Source: Cymbidium sinense
Taxonomy: Eukaryota > Streptophyta > Magnoliopsida > Asparagales > Orchidaceae
Length of the DNA: 64,000 nucleotides
Direction: 5' to 3'
Assembly: GCA_021442155.1 (NCBI GenBank)
Contig: CM038214.1
Coordinates: 313,193,001-313,257,000 of the forward strand
This document shows, piece after piece, positions 12,756-23,759 of the stretch; the first letter of the stretch is position 1, and each line of letters begins with the position of its first letter. The translations under genes were made by a program, and so were the position numbers. The notes beneath the pieces were generated by a model. That model had not been told where the DNA came from. It searched no databases and worked only from the letters and a program-made list of their open reading frames with translations.

Positions 12756-13655
12756 CATAAAAATAAAATAAAATAACAAATAACAAATAAAATAAATTAA
12801 TAAAATCATAAACTAAACTAAAAAATAAAATAAACATAAGAATTAAAAACCTAAATGAAATAAAAATTAATCTTAAAATAAAAATAAAATAAACCTAAAA
12901 TAAAATTAAATAAAAACTTAATAAAAACCTAAGCCTAAAAAATAAACCTAAAAATAAATAAAAAATAAAACCTAAACCCTAAACTAAAAAAAATTAAACC
13001 TAAAATAAAAATAAAAATAATAAAATAAAATAAACCTAAACGTAAACTAAAGTAAAACAATTAAAATAAATAAAAAATAAACCTAAACCTAAAGTAAACT
13101 AAACCTAAACCTGATCATAAACTAAATAAAAATAAATAAATTAAAAAGAAACGTAAACTTAAACTAAAAAATAAAACCTAAAAATAAACCTAAAATAAAA
13201 ATCTGAAACCTAAACCTGAAAAAATAAAATAAAAACCTAAACTTAAACCTAAAATTAAAAAAATAGAACCTAAACCTAAAAAGTAAAATAAAAATAAAAC
13301 TCAACTAAAAATAAACATAAACCTAAACTAAAAAATGAAACCTAAAAATAAATTTAAATAAAACCTAAAACATAAACCTAAAAAATAAAATGAACCTAAA
13401 CCTAAAAATAAAAAATAAATCCTAAACCTAAAAATAAAATTAAAATTAAAATTAACTTAAAAATAAACTTAAACTTAAAAAATAAACTAAAATAAAAATA
13501 TAAACTAAAATAAATAAACTAAACTAAATAAAAATAAAAAATAAATCTAAATAAAAATAAAAAATAAAATAAACTAAAATATTAAAATATAATAAAAAAC
13601 TAAATAAACTAAATAAACCTAAACCTACCAGTTTACTTAATTTTAAAAGAAAAAC
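12756..13655 (+). repeat. AT-rich CTAAA block closing with box at 13631-13642
   Basis: The order of words aligns with the preceding AT block (for example a CTAAACTCAACTAAAAATAA-like stretch near 13300 and the run before the box). The two boxes are about 1.3 kb apart, which gives the unit length of a GR-RBP-free module. Confidence 0.72.
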
Positions 13656-14165
13656 AAAACCCTAAACCCTAAATCCTAAACCATAAACAAAAAAACCAAC
13701 CCTACACCCTAAACCCTAAGCTTACAGTACTAAACCTACAACCCTAAACTCTAAAAAACCCTAAACCCTAAATCCTAAACCCTAACCCTAACCCTAAACA
13801 CTAACCCTAAACCTTAAACCCTATACCCTAACCCCTAAACACAAAACTCTAAACCCTAAACCCTAAACCTTAACCCTAACCCTAATCCCTAAACTCTAAA
13901 CCCTAAAACTCAAATACCTTTAACCCTAAACCATAAATAAACTCTAAAAACCCTAAACCATAAACCCTAAACTAACCCTAAACACTAAGCTAACCCTAAA
14001 CATTAAACCCTAAACCCAAAACTTTAAACCTTAAAAGCCCTAAATCCTAAAGACTAAACACTAAACCCTAAACCCTAAACCCTAAACCCTAAACCCTAAA
14101 ACCTAACCCTAAACCCTAAACCCTAAAACCTTAAACCCTAAACCCTAAACCCCAAACCTTAAAAA
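13656..14165 (+). repeat. CCCTAAA block
   Basis: About 500 bases of telomere heptamers. The stretch around 14060-14130 is among the most regular in the window. Confidence 0.9.
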
Positions 14166-15128
14166 CCTAAAACCTAAACCTAAACTATGTAAAACCTAAA
14201 AAATAAATAAATAAGTAAACCTAAACCTAAATATGATAAATAAAATAAAATAAAATAAACCTAAACTAAAACCTAAACTTAGTCATAAAAATAAAATAAA
14301 TTAAAAATTAAAAAACTAAAATAAAATAAAGAAAAACATAAAATAAACTCAAAAATAAAATAAATATAAAAACTAAAAACCTAAATAAAATAAAAATAAA
14401 TGTAAAATAAAAAGAAACTAAAATGAAAACTAAATAATAACCTAAACCTAAAAAAGAAACCTTAAAATAAAACCTAAAAATAAATAAAAAATATAGCCTA
14501 AACCCTAAACTAAAAAAATTAAACCTAAAATAACAATAAAATAAAAAAATAAAATAAACCAAAACCTAAACTAAAATAAAATAAACTAAAAAAATAAATA
14601 AATAAAATAAACCTAAAGTAAACTAAACATAAACCTAAACCTAAACTAAATAAAATAAAAATAAAAATAAATCTAAACCTAAACTAAAAAATAAAAGCAA
14701 AAAATAAACCTAAAATTTAAACCTAAAAAAATACAATGAAAACTTAAACTTAAACCTTAAAATAAAAAATAAACCTATACCTAAAAAAAATAAAATTAAA
14801 CTCAACTAAAAATAAACCTAAACCTAAACAAAAAAATAAAACCTAAAATAAAAACCTAAACCAAAAAAGAAAAAACAAAACCTAAACCAAAAAATAAAAT
14901 AAAAATAAAATTCAACTAAAAAATAAACTTAAACATAAACCTAAACTTAAAAAATAAACTAAAATAAATCCCTAACCTAAAATAGAAAAACCTAAAATAA
15001 ATAAACTAAACTAAATTAAAATAAAAAATAAACCTAAATAAAAATAAAAAAATAAAATAACTAAAATAAAAAAATAAACTAAATAAACCTAAATCAATAG
15101 GTTTACTTAATTTTTTTTTTTACAAAAA
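14166..15128 (+). repeat. AT-rich CTAAA block closing with box at 15101-15112
   Basis: Third AT block of the first array segment. An open frame on the opposite strand (14308-14562) is an F/Y/L-rich translation of the AT repeat, not a gene. The box is followed by a T-run instead of the usual mixed A/T end. Confidence 0.72.
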
Positions 15129-15510
15129 ATAACCCTAAACCCTAAATCCTAAACCCTAAACCCTAAACCCTCTACAAATAAACTATCCCTAATTCCAAAA
15201 CACACACCAATCCTAAACTCTAAACCCAAAAACCCTAACCCCAAATCTAAACCTAAACCCTAAACCTAAACCTAAAAAAACACAAACTAACCCTAAACTA
15301 AACCCAAAAAAACATAAATCCTAAAACCCTCTAAACTAAACCTAAACCATAAAACCTAAATGCTAAACCCTACTTACCCCAAACCTAAATCCACCCTAAA
15401 CCCTAAACCCTAATCCCAAAACCCTAAACCTAAACCTAAAGTAACTAAATAAATTAAAAATAAACCTAAACCATAAAACCAAATAAACTTAAACCTACAC
15501 CTATACCTTG
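15129..15510 (+). repeat. CCCTAAA block leading into GR-RBP copy 1
   Basis: Degenerate heptamers ending in a pre-GRP lead (about 15420-15510) with the words CTAAAGTAACTAAATAAAT and AATAAACCTAAACC. The same lead precedes most other GR-RBP copies, so it belongs to the amplified unit and not to the telomere repeat. Confidence 0.8.
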
Positions 15511-15998
15511 AGAATGGAAAGAACCTTGATGACAAGAGCATCACCATCAACAAGGCTTAGTCTAGATCTGGTGGTGGAGGCGAAGGCGGAGGAGGCAGTT
15601 ATCACAGTGGTGGTGGGGTGTCTGGAGGTGCAGGTGGATATAGAGGTGTTGGTCAGAGCAGTGGTGGTTATGGAGGCCAGAGGAGCGACGGAGGTTACAT
15701 ATGTGGTGGTGATGGAGGGAGAGATGGGGAATATGATGGTCGATTCCACTACTTGAGAGGTTCGGGTGGTTCTGATGGGAATTGGAGAAACTAAAGAATG
15801 ACCGATCCAATCTACTACTTATGGAACTGTGTCTTTAAAGTAGAGACGGTTTTAGTTCTCTTGGATTTTTGATTTGATCTATGCATGCTCATTTTTTTAT
15901 TTATGTCATCGCTTGTGTCTCAGAGAACTTGGTGTGTTACTTGGTTGATGAAATAAAAAAGATGAAATATTGAATCTGAATTTTTTCTCTGCTAAAAA
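15511..15998 (+). pseudogene. GR-RBP retrocopy 1 (3' part, poly(A))
   Basis: From 15513 the frame reads NGKNLDDKSITINKA, a stop, SRSGGGGEGGGGSY and on through Gly/Ser/Tyr/Arg repeats to SDGNWRN and TAA at 15792-15794. This is the last strand of the RRM plus the whole glycine-rich tail of a plant GR-RBP. The 93 codons stay in frame apart from one TAG (codon 16, where Gln is expected). About 200 bases of 3' UTR and a short A tail follow. The intact protein family binds RNA in cold, clock and stress responses. Most of the RRM and the promoter are absent, so this is a dead 5'-truncated processed copy. The longer open frames in the other two phases are shadows. Confidence 0.88.
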
Positions 15999-16250
15999 AG
16001 CCAAAAACCCTAAGCCCTAAACTAAAACTTGAGCCGTAAACCTAAAACCTAAACCCTAAACCTTAAAGCCTAAAAATAAAAAATATATATTAAAAATAAA
16101 AAACCCTAATCCTAAATGCTAAACCCTAAAACTAACTCTAAACCTTAAACCCTAAACCCTAAACCCTAAACTTACAACCCAACCCACCTAAAACCCTAAA
16201 ACCCAATCCCAAACCCTAAATCATAAACCCTAAACCACCCTATAAGAAAG
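15999..16250 (+). repeat. CCCTAAA block after GR-RBP copy 1
   Basis: Telomere heptamers begin right after the poly(A) and include the post-GRP word CTAAACTAAAACTTGA, found after most copies. The same block recurs after copy 13 at 59565-59775. Confidence 0.85.
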
Positions 16251-18828
16251 TAATAAAACTCTAAACTAAACTAACTAAAATTAAAATTAATAAAATAAAC
16301 TAAACTAATATAATAATAACAAAAATTAATAATACTAACTAAACTAAACTAATTAAATTATAACTAAAAAATTAATAAACTAATAATAGCAAAAACTAAC
16401 TAAACTAAAAATAAACTAATAACTAAATTAAACATAAAAAACCCAACTAATAAACTAACTAAAAATAAAATAAACTAATAAAACTAATAAAAACTAAACT
16501 AAACTAAATAATAAAACTAACAATAAACTAACCCAACTAAAAACTAATAAATAAACTAATACAAATAACAAACTAAACATAAAACTAACTAATAAATAAC
16601 TAACTTATAAGAAAACTAAACCCAATAACTAAACTAATAATAACCTAACTAACTAAACTAAAACTAATAAACTAACTAATTAATTAATGAATAACTAATA
16701 ATAATAACTAATAAATAAGTACAACTAATAACTAAACTAAAATATTAAATTAATAAATTAACTAAATCTAATAATAAACTAACTAAATAATAATAACTAA
16801 AACTAGTAATAAAATTAAAAAAACTAATAAACTAAAACTAAATAACTAATAACAACTAGCACTAAACTAATAAACTAATAATAAACTAAACTAAATAAAA
16901 TAAATAACTAAACTAATAATAAAAAAATAAACTAATAATAAACTAAATAATAAATAAAACCTAAATAAATAAACTAAACCTAATAATAATAAATAAACAT
17001 AATAAACTAACTAATAATAATAATAAACTAATAAAACTAACCAAACTAATAAACTAATAACTAATAATAAAAAATAAACTAATAACTAATAATAATTTAA
17101 AAAACACTAAATAATAATAAAACCTAATAACATAAAAACTAACTAAACTAAACTAATAATAAAGTTAAATGAAATTATAAATAACTAAAAATAAACTAAA
17201 CTAAGCATTAAACAGATATATAATAATTAACTAAATAAAAACTAACTAATAAAACTAATAATAACTAACTAATAATAATAGACTAATAATAACTAAACTA
17301 ACTAAATAAATAACTAATAACTAAACCAATAAAAATTAATAAACTAATAACAATAATAACTAAATAATAATAATAATAATAATAATAAAACTAAAAAAAT
17401 TAAACACTAAACCCCTAAACCTAAATTAAAAAAACTAATAATAAAAAAATAAACAAAAGTAAAATAACTAATAACTAAACTAATAAAATTAATAACAATA
17501 ACTAAATAATAACTAGAAAAACTAATAATCTAATAATAAAACTAAATAAAATAAACTAATAAATAAAACCTAATAAACTAATAAATAATAAAGAAAAAAT
17601 AATAACCAATAAAAAAACTAAAACTAATAATACTAAATAAAACTAATAATAAATAACTAATAACCTAAAACTAATAACTAATAAAGTAACTAACTAAAAA
17701 AACTAACTAATAAAAAAACTAATTAATAAATAAATGTAAACCCTAATAAATAATAAACACTAAAACTAAACTAATAAACTAATATTAATAACTAATAATA
17801 AATAAGTAAATAACTAACTAAAACTAAACCATAAACCTAAACTAATAAATCATAAAAACTAATTAATAAATAAACATAATGATAACTAAACCTAATAAAC
17901 ACTAAACTAATAATAAACTAATAATAAAACACCTAACTAAAAAAATTAATAATAACTAATAATAATAAAACTAATAACTAAATTAAACAAAACTAAATAA
18001 CTAAATAAACCTAAAAATAAATAATAATAATAATAAAACAAACTAAAAATAACTAAATTAATAAAAACTAACAATAATAATAATAATAATAATAACTAAT
18101 AACTAACTAACTAAACTAATAAACTAATGATAATAAAACTAATAATAAACTAACTAATAAATAACTAAATAACTAAACCCTAAACCCAAATAAAATAAAT
18201 AAACTAAATAATCATAATAAACATAAACTAATAATAATAATGAACTAAAGAAAAAAGCTAATCTAAAACAAAACTAATAATAAACCAACTAACTCAATTA
18301 ATAATAATAATAAATAATAAATAATAAATAATTATTAATTACAAACTAAACCAAAACTAAACTAAAAAAGTAATAAACCTAAACCCATAACTAAACTAAT
18401 AAAATTAATAAACTAAACTAATAAACTAATAAATAAACTAACAAAACTAAACTAATAAAACTAAACCACATACTAAAACTAATTAAAACCTAAATAATAA
18501 TAAAACCATAAACTAATAATAATAACTAACTAAACTAAATAAATAACTAACTACTAATAATTACTAATAAATAAACTAAAATAAACTGAACCCCAATAAA
18601 CAAACTAACTAAATAAACTAATAAACTAAACTTAACACCGCCCTCCCCCCCTCCCGCCAAAAAAAAAACTTACTTAAAATAATAATAACTAAAACCAATA
18701 ATACTAAATTATAACCTAACTAAAACTAAATAAACTAAACTAAACATAAAACTAATAATAACCTAAAACTAATAAAACCTAATAATAACTAATAAACAAT
18801 AAACCTAAACCCTAAAACTAAACTAAAC
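16251..18828 (+). repeat. TAA/CTAA tract (left copy)
   Basis: About 2.6 kb of TAA, CTAA and CTAATAA words in all lengths, with small islands such as ACTAAACCCCTAAACC near 17403. No coding potential: + strand frames are crowded with TAA. The order of words and islands matches 59776-62358. A C-rich run at 18638-18659 is foreign to the tract. Confidence 0.85.
18638..18672 (+). repeat. C-rich run followed by an A10 run in the TAA tract
   Basis: A short block of almost pure C (CCGCCCTCCCCCCCTCCCGCC) and ten A's interrupts the TAA tract. The second copy of the tract lacks it at the matching place near 62.2 kb. It could be a local insertion or a consensus error. Confidence 0.6.
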
Positions 18829-19002
18829 ATTATTATTGGGCTATTTTAGGATCCCTCACATTCTTGGTGAGTTTTTGAGCACTTTCTCTCTTGGATCCCC
18901 TATTGATTATCAGCCTTGGGCTGATCTTGGCCTGTTCTTGTCATGGTGCTGTGACTCATGGCATTGGATTCTTCAAATCCATGGGGTAAATCCCATGTGC
19001 CG

Positions 19003-20780
19003 ATGGATCCTGCTAGGGTATCAAATTTTTTGTGTAATCCTGCCTCTTAATTACCTGTTGTTACTAAATCTTTCAAAGAGACTTTAGTTGGTAAGAATTC
19101 CACTGCCAAGCCTCCTTTGAATTTGCTTCATATTACTTGTAAAGGTAATCCAACAATTATGATTTAGGTGAGGATATTGAAAGATTAGCTGAGCCTTTTG
19201 CTCTTTCTTTGATTAGAAAGTTTTCATTTAAACAACCAAAGATGGAAGATATTCATTCTTTTTTCATAGTTCAATTTATCTTGTTCTTTTTCTATCAGGC
19301 TGATTGATGCAAGGCATGCTCTGATTAAACTTTCTAATGACCTTGATTATAGAAGAATTTTTTCTAGGCATTCTTACTATGTTATTAATTGTCAAATGCG
19401 TATTCTAAAGTGGACGCCTATGTTTGATGTTAATGAAGAGTCTCCTATTGTTCCCATTTGGATTTCTTTACCTAACTTGCAAATTCATCTATTTAATCAT
19501 CAGATTCTTTATGCTATTGGGTCAATTTTTGGTCAGCCTTTGCAAGTTGATCAAGCAACAGCTGCTTTTTCTAGACCTATGTTGCTAGAATTCTTGTAGA
19601 GATTGATATTATTAAAAATATCTGAAAGAAAGTGGGTTGGGTTCAATGAAATCCAGTTATTTTTAGAAACCTATTTTTGAGAAGTTTACCATTTTTTAAT
19701 CATTGTAAGATTCATGTGCTTGATATTTCTGAATGTTTTATTGCTCATCCCTCTCTTAGGAAGAAAATCACCAGTAAAAATTCAATTCTTAAAAGAATTG
19801 ATGATTCTCTCAAGTTGGATAAAGAAAAATCTACTTTTCAAAATTTTGATGTTTTGGAAAACCAAATTTTTGAATCTTCTGAAAAAGTTTTACCTATTAA
19901 TGACTTGTCTAATGCAGAAGGTAATTTTGATGTTTTAGAAAAAAAATTTAACTAATAATCATGCTCTAAGTGTTTCTTTTGATGATTTTGGTAATGGGAA
20001 GACTTTAGAGGTTGTGGTTAATGATTCTAATGGTTTGGATGTTGTACATAAGTCCTTTCATGATGATGGTTCAAATATTGTTGATGCTAACACCATTTCT
20101 TCCAATCAGTTGGATGTTGTTTCCCTTTCTCTTATGTCTACTTTAGATCACGTGAAAGAGACTATTTCATTGCCTTCTTTGATTGAGAATGGTGGCGAAA
20201 AGAATGTTCTTATTTTTTATATTTTAACTTTTGGTTCTAACAATCTTATTAATATTAGAGATCCTTCTTCTAAAAAATAGGATTTAGATACTTGTGATAA
20301 TTCTCTCATTATGAATAGTTCTATTTTGGTTCAAAATGATGGTTTTCCTATGGCTGGTAATTATGATTAGAATTTTGGTAATATGCTATGTGTTTCTAGG
20401 GGATTTGAATCTTATTTTAATCCCTTACATGAAGATTGTACTGAAAATTTGGATTCTTCTTCTCTTGCTTCTTTTATGAATGATGACTTGGAGGATACTC
20501 TTGAGATTTTGTTGGAAGGTGAAAATATTGATAATTGTCTTCTTAATTAAGCTATTTCTACTCCTTTCACTTCTGATTCTAAAATGCATACTATTTCTAA
20601 TTTTTGTTTATTAAATGTTGTGGATGATTCTGAAAGGTCTTCTTTGAAATTAATAGCTTCTGCTGATCCCTATGCCGTTTATAACAATACTGATTCATTT
20701 TTGTATGGATACTTTTTTGTAGAAAGGGCATGGTTATAAAACTGTTTACAAGAAAATGAAAATAACTGTTTAGATTTTTG
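19003..20780 (+). pseudogene. L1 ORF1: DUF4283 plus damaged zinc knuckle
   Basis: ATG at 19003 (MDPARVSNF) is chosen because the sister copy at 62529 starts alike. Frame-broken pieces give LIDARHALIKLSNDLDY, MRILKWTPMFDVNEESPIVP, WISLPNLQIHLFNHQ and FGQPLQVDQATAAFSRP, the DUF4283 core of plant L1 ORF1 proteins (nucleic-acid binding). The zinc knuckle reads FFNHCKIHVLDISECF: the first Cys is Phe and the His is lost, whereas the copy at 63.2 kb keeps CCHC. A long Asp/Ser/Asn-rich region follows to about 20780. Stops and frameshifts are frequent. Confidence 0.8.
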
Positions 20781-22041
20781 TCCCTCCTCACTTGCTGAGG
20801 GTTACTCATTCCAAAGCTTCTTGGAAATAATCTCTCCTATCCTTGGGAGGTTTTTCTTTTGGCTAGTTTTCTCTGTTGGTTAAGCTTTTGCTGTGTGTTT
20901 TCTTGGAGTATTGGCTTCTTGGCTAATTTTTCTCAATCTGGCTTGGTGTTTTTGGCTTCTTATTTGCTGGGTTATTTGGTGCCCATTAGCTGGTTGGTTT
21001 TGTGCTAGTTGCTTTCCTTTCTTTGGTCGGTGCTTTTGCTCTCTTTGTTGGTGGAAGGTTCAGCTTTTTGTCCTTGGCATGTGGTTTGTCCATTGGTTGG
21101 TTATTTCTCAAGCTATTTATTTTAGCTTTTGCAAGCCTTCTTCTTTTTTTTTCTGTTGGTTGGTTTGGTTCTCTTGCTCTTTCCCAGGCTATTTTTCATG
21201 GGTGTTATGTTGTGTGGCTGCTCGATTGGCTATTTCCTTTCCTTTGGTTGGTGCCTTGGTGGCTTTGGATTGGTGTTGTCATGGGCTCTATTGGATTTGT
21301 CTTTGAGAGCTCTTTTTTGGGCTATGAGCTTCTTTTCTCCCTCTTTTTTAAGAGGTGTTCATATTTGGTTTTATTGGGATTTTTTTATGTTAATTTTATA
21401 TGTTTCTCTACTCTCTCTTTTTGTTTCGTTAGCTTCACTTTTCTTTATGGGTATTATGATAGGTTTGTATTTTTCTTTGGCTGAGATGGCTATGATGATA
21501 TGATTGATTTTTTCCTTGATATTTTTGTGGCTGGTGACTTTTCCTATATGTAACCCTTTTTTGAAGCAGGATACACTTAGGATTTGATGCCACTCATTAT
21601 TATGATTATCCTTGTTTCCTCATATCTGAGCCAAAGTTTTTTTCACATTATATTTTTTGATCTCCTTCTGGTTGAGATTTCTTGCAAGTTGTAGGCTCTC
21701 CTTTTCAGTTGGTCTCTTCTACTTCTTGGACGGAGCTAGAGTCTTACTGATGGTCACTTTTTTCTTAGATGGTTGGAGTTTTCAATTACAGGTTGTAGGT
21801 TTCCTTTTCTTATGGATCTTCCTCTCTTTGGAGGTTCTTCTGGATCTCCATGGATTCTTCTCCTTTGGCATCTTTTGCTTGGCTTTTTTTTAGTTTTGTC
21901 TTTGTTTCTTTTTCTTTATTGCACTTTGATGTATTAGTTTAGGGATTAAACTATTTAGGATTTTCTTGTAGCCCATTTGAGCAGTAGTTTTTTCTTTTTG
22001 AGTTTAGTCTTTTGTACTATTTTTGTGAGCCTTTAAATTAA
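20781..22041 (+). other. T/G-rich, A-poor 3' region of the L1
   Basis: No conserved domain. All three + frames stay open together over part of 20893-21503 and give Trp/Phe/Leu-rich translations, because stop codons need A and the + strand has little. The last 100 bases carry TTGAGCAGTAGTT and the short poly(A) that meets CCCTAAA. Confidence 0.6.
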
Positions 22042-22135
22042 AACCCTAAACCCTTAAACCTCTAAAGCCTAAACTAAACCCTAGCCTAAACCTGACTAAC
22101 CCTAAACCCTAAACCCTAAACCCTAAAACAAACAT
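22042..22135 (+). repeat. CCCTAAA block after the L1 poly(A)
   Basis: Telomere heptamers start within the A-run of the L1 tail and give way to CTAAA words after about 90 bases. Confidence 0.85.
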
Positions 22136-22640
22136 AAACTATAAAACTAAATAAAATAAAAAAACCTAAATAAACCTAAAATAAATAAATAAATAAAATA
22201 AACTAAATAATAAATAAAACTTAAACTAAAAAATAAAATAACCAATAAAATAAAATAAAATAAACTAAAAATAAAATAAATAAATAAAACTTAAATTTAA
22301 TAAAAAAATAAACTTCTAAATAAACTAAATAAAATAAACAAAATAAAAAATACTAAAACTAAATAATAAATAAAACTAAACTATAAAATAAATAAAATAA
22401 ACTTAAATAAAAAAAATAAACCTAAACCTAAAATAAACCTACTAAATATAAACCTCTAAAACTAAATAAAACTAAAAAAATACTAAAACTAAACTAAATA
22501 AATAAACTTAAAATAAATAAACTAAACTAAATAAAAATAAAATAAACCTAAATAAAAAAATAAAAATAAAAAAATTCAAAATAAAATAAAAATAAACTAA
22601 AATAAACCTAAACTGGTTTGCTTAATTAAAAAAAAACTCA
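22136..22640 (+). repeat. AT-rich CTAAA block closing with box variant at 22616-22627
   Basis: A shorter AT module. Its box reads GTTTGCTTAATT, one A-to-G change from the usual form. Confidence 0.7.
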
Positions 22641-22848
22641 AAATAAATCCTAAATAAAATATAGCACTAAACCTAAAATAAACCACTAAACAAACCACAA
22701 AAATAAACAAACCCAAGCCACAAAACCCCAACCTAAACCAAACCTAAACCAATGTAACCTGACCCTAACAAACCCCAAACCCAAACCCTAAACCCTAAAC
22801 TAACCCTAAACACTAAACCCTAAACGAACCTTAAACTCTAGACCCTAG
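22641..22848 (+). repeat. Degenerate CCCTAAA block leading into GR-RBP copy 2
   Basis: Mixed C-rich variants and perfect heptamers. The usual pre-GRP lead is hard to recognise here. Confidence 0.75.
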
Positions 22849-23336
22849 GAATATGCATAACCTTGATGACAAGAACATTACCATCAACTGGGCTTATTCT
22901 AGATCTGGCAATAGACGTGAAGGCAGAGGCAGTGGTTATCACAGTGGTGGTGGGTGATCTGGAGGTGTTAGTGCATATGGAGGTGGTGTTTAGAGTAGTG
23001 GGGGTTATGGAGGCTGGAGGAGCGATGGAGGTTATAGCCATGGTAGTGGCGGAGGGAGAGATCCAGGATTTGATGATGGATACTACTACTCAAGAGGTGG
23101 GGGTGGCTCTAATGGGAACTGGAGAAACTAAAGAATGGTGGATCCGATCTAGTTCTTATGGAACTATGTCTTTACTTTAGAGATGATTCTACTTATTTAG
23201 GATTTTTGATCTGCTCTATGGGTGCTCATTTTTTTATCTATGTCATCACTTGTGTCTTAGAAAACTTGGGGTGTTACTTGGTTGATGAAATCGAAAAGAA
23301 GAAATGTTGAATCTAAATTTTTTCTTTGTTAAAAAA
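22849..23336 (+). pseudogene. GR-RBP retrocopy 2
   Basis: From 22850 the frame reads NMHNLDDKNITINWA and runs 93 codons to TAA at 23129-23131, the same length as copy 1 with no net indel. It contains two stops (TGA after SGGGG; TAG where Gln of GGGQSS is expected) and ends SNGNWRN. The 3' UTR and a short A tail follow to about 23336. Confidence 0.87.
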
Positions 23337-23618
23337 GACTTAAACTCTAAACCCTAAAACCAGAACTAAAACTTAAACCATAAACTTAAAACCTAAACCC
23401 TAAACCCTATAACCTAAACCCTAAGCCCTAAAAACCCATAACCCATAACCCAAAACCCTAAACTTAAACCCTAAAACCCTAAAACCTCAACCCTCAACCC
23501 TAAACCCTAAAACCTTAAACCCTAAACCCTAAAATCTATAACACTAAACCTTAAACACTAAACCCCAAACCCTAAACCTAAACCCAAAACCCAAAACTAA
23601 CCCTAAACCCTAAACTTT
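23337..23618 (+). repeat. CCCTAAA block, left border of the 13-kb insert
   Basis: Telomere heptamers continue to about 23618, then stop abruptly against unique AT-rich DNA. No GR-RBP sequence is found at this border, although the opposite border lies inside a GR-RBP 3' UTR. Confidence 0.85.
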
Positions 23619-23759
23619 GAATAAATATGTCATTAGGACTAGATCTAAAGAATAATCTAATCCTAATATAGTTATGATAGCTAATGAAAATGTCTTCAAG
23701 AGACTTTCCCTTGACTATTATAGAGTTGAATACCCTAAACCCTAGCCTAAATCATATTA

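Larger units (their letters stand above)
18829..22041 (+). mobile_element. L1-clade LINE with ORF1 and 3' UTR but no ORF2
   Basis: The insert begins at TATTATTGGG next to the TAA tract and ends at 22041 with a short A-run fused to CCCTAAACCC. It holds a decayed ORF1 (19003 to about 20780), then 1.2 kb of T/G-rich DNA that ends like the fragment at 9416-11473. No endonuclease or reverse transcriptase was found between them, so it is either internally deleted or a non-autonomous derivative. The first half, with the same left junction, recurs at 62359-64000. Confidence 0.78.

Noticed and set aside
14308..14562. 84-codon F/Y/L-rich frame on the minus strand
   Set aside because: Reverse reading of AATAAA and CTAAA repeat.
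15501..15810. Overlapping 82-codon frames on both strands at GR-RBP copy 1 (and similar frames at copies 2-6, 8, 9 and 11)
   Set aside because: They are other-phase or antisense readings of the Gly-rich DNA. The authentic frame is the one reading NGxNLD...NWRN.
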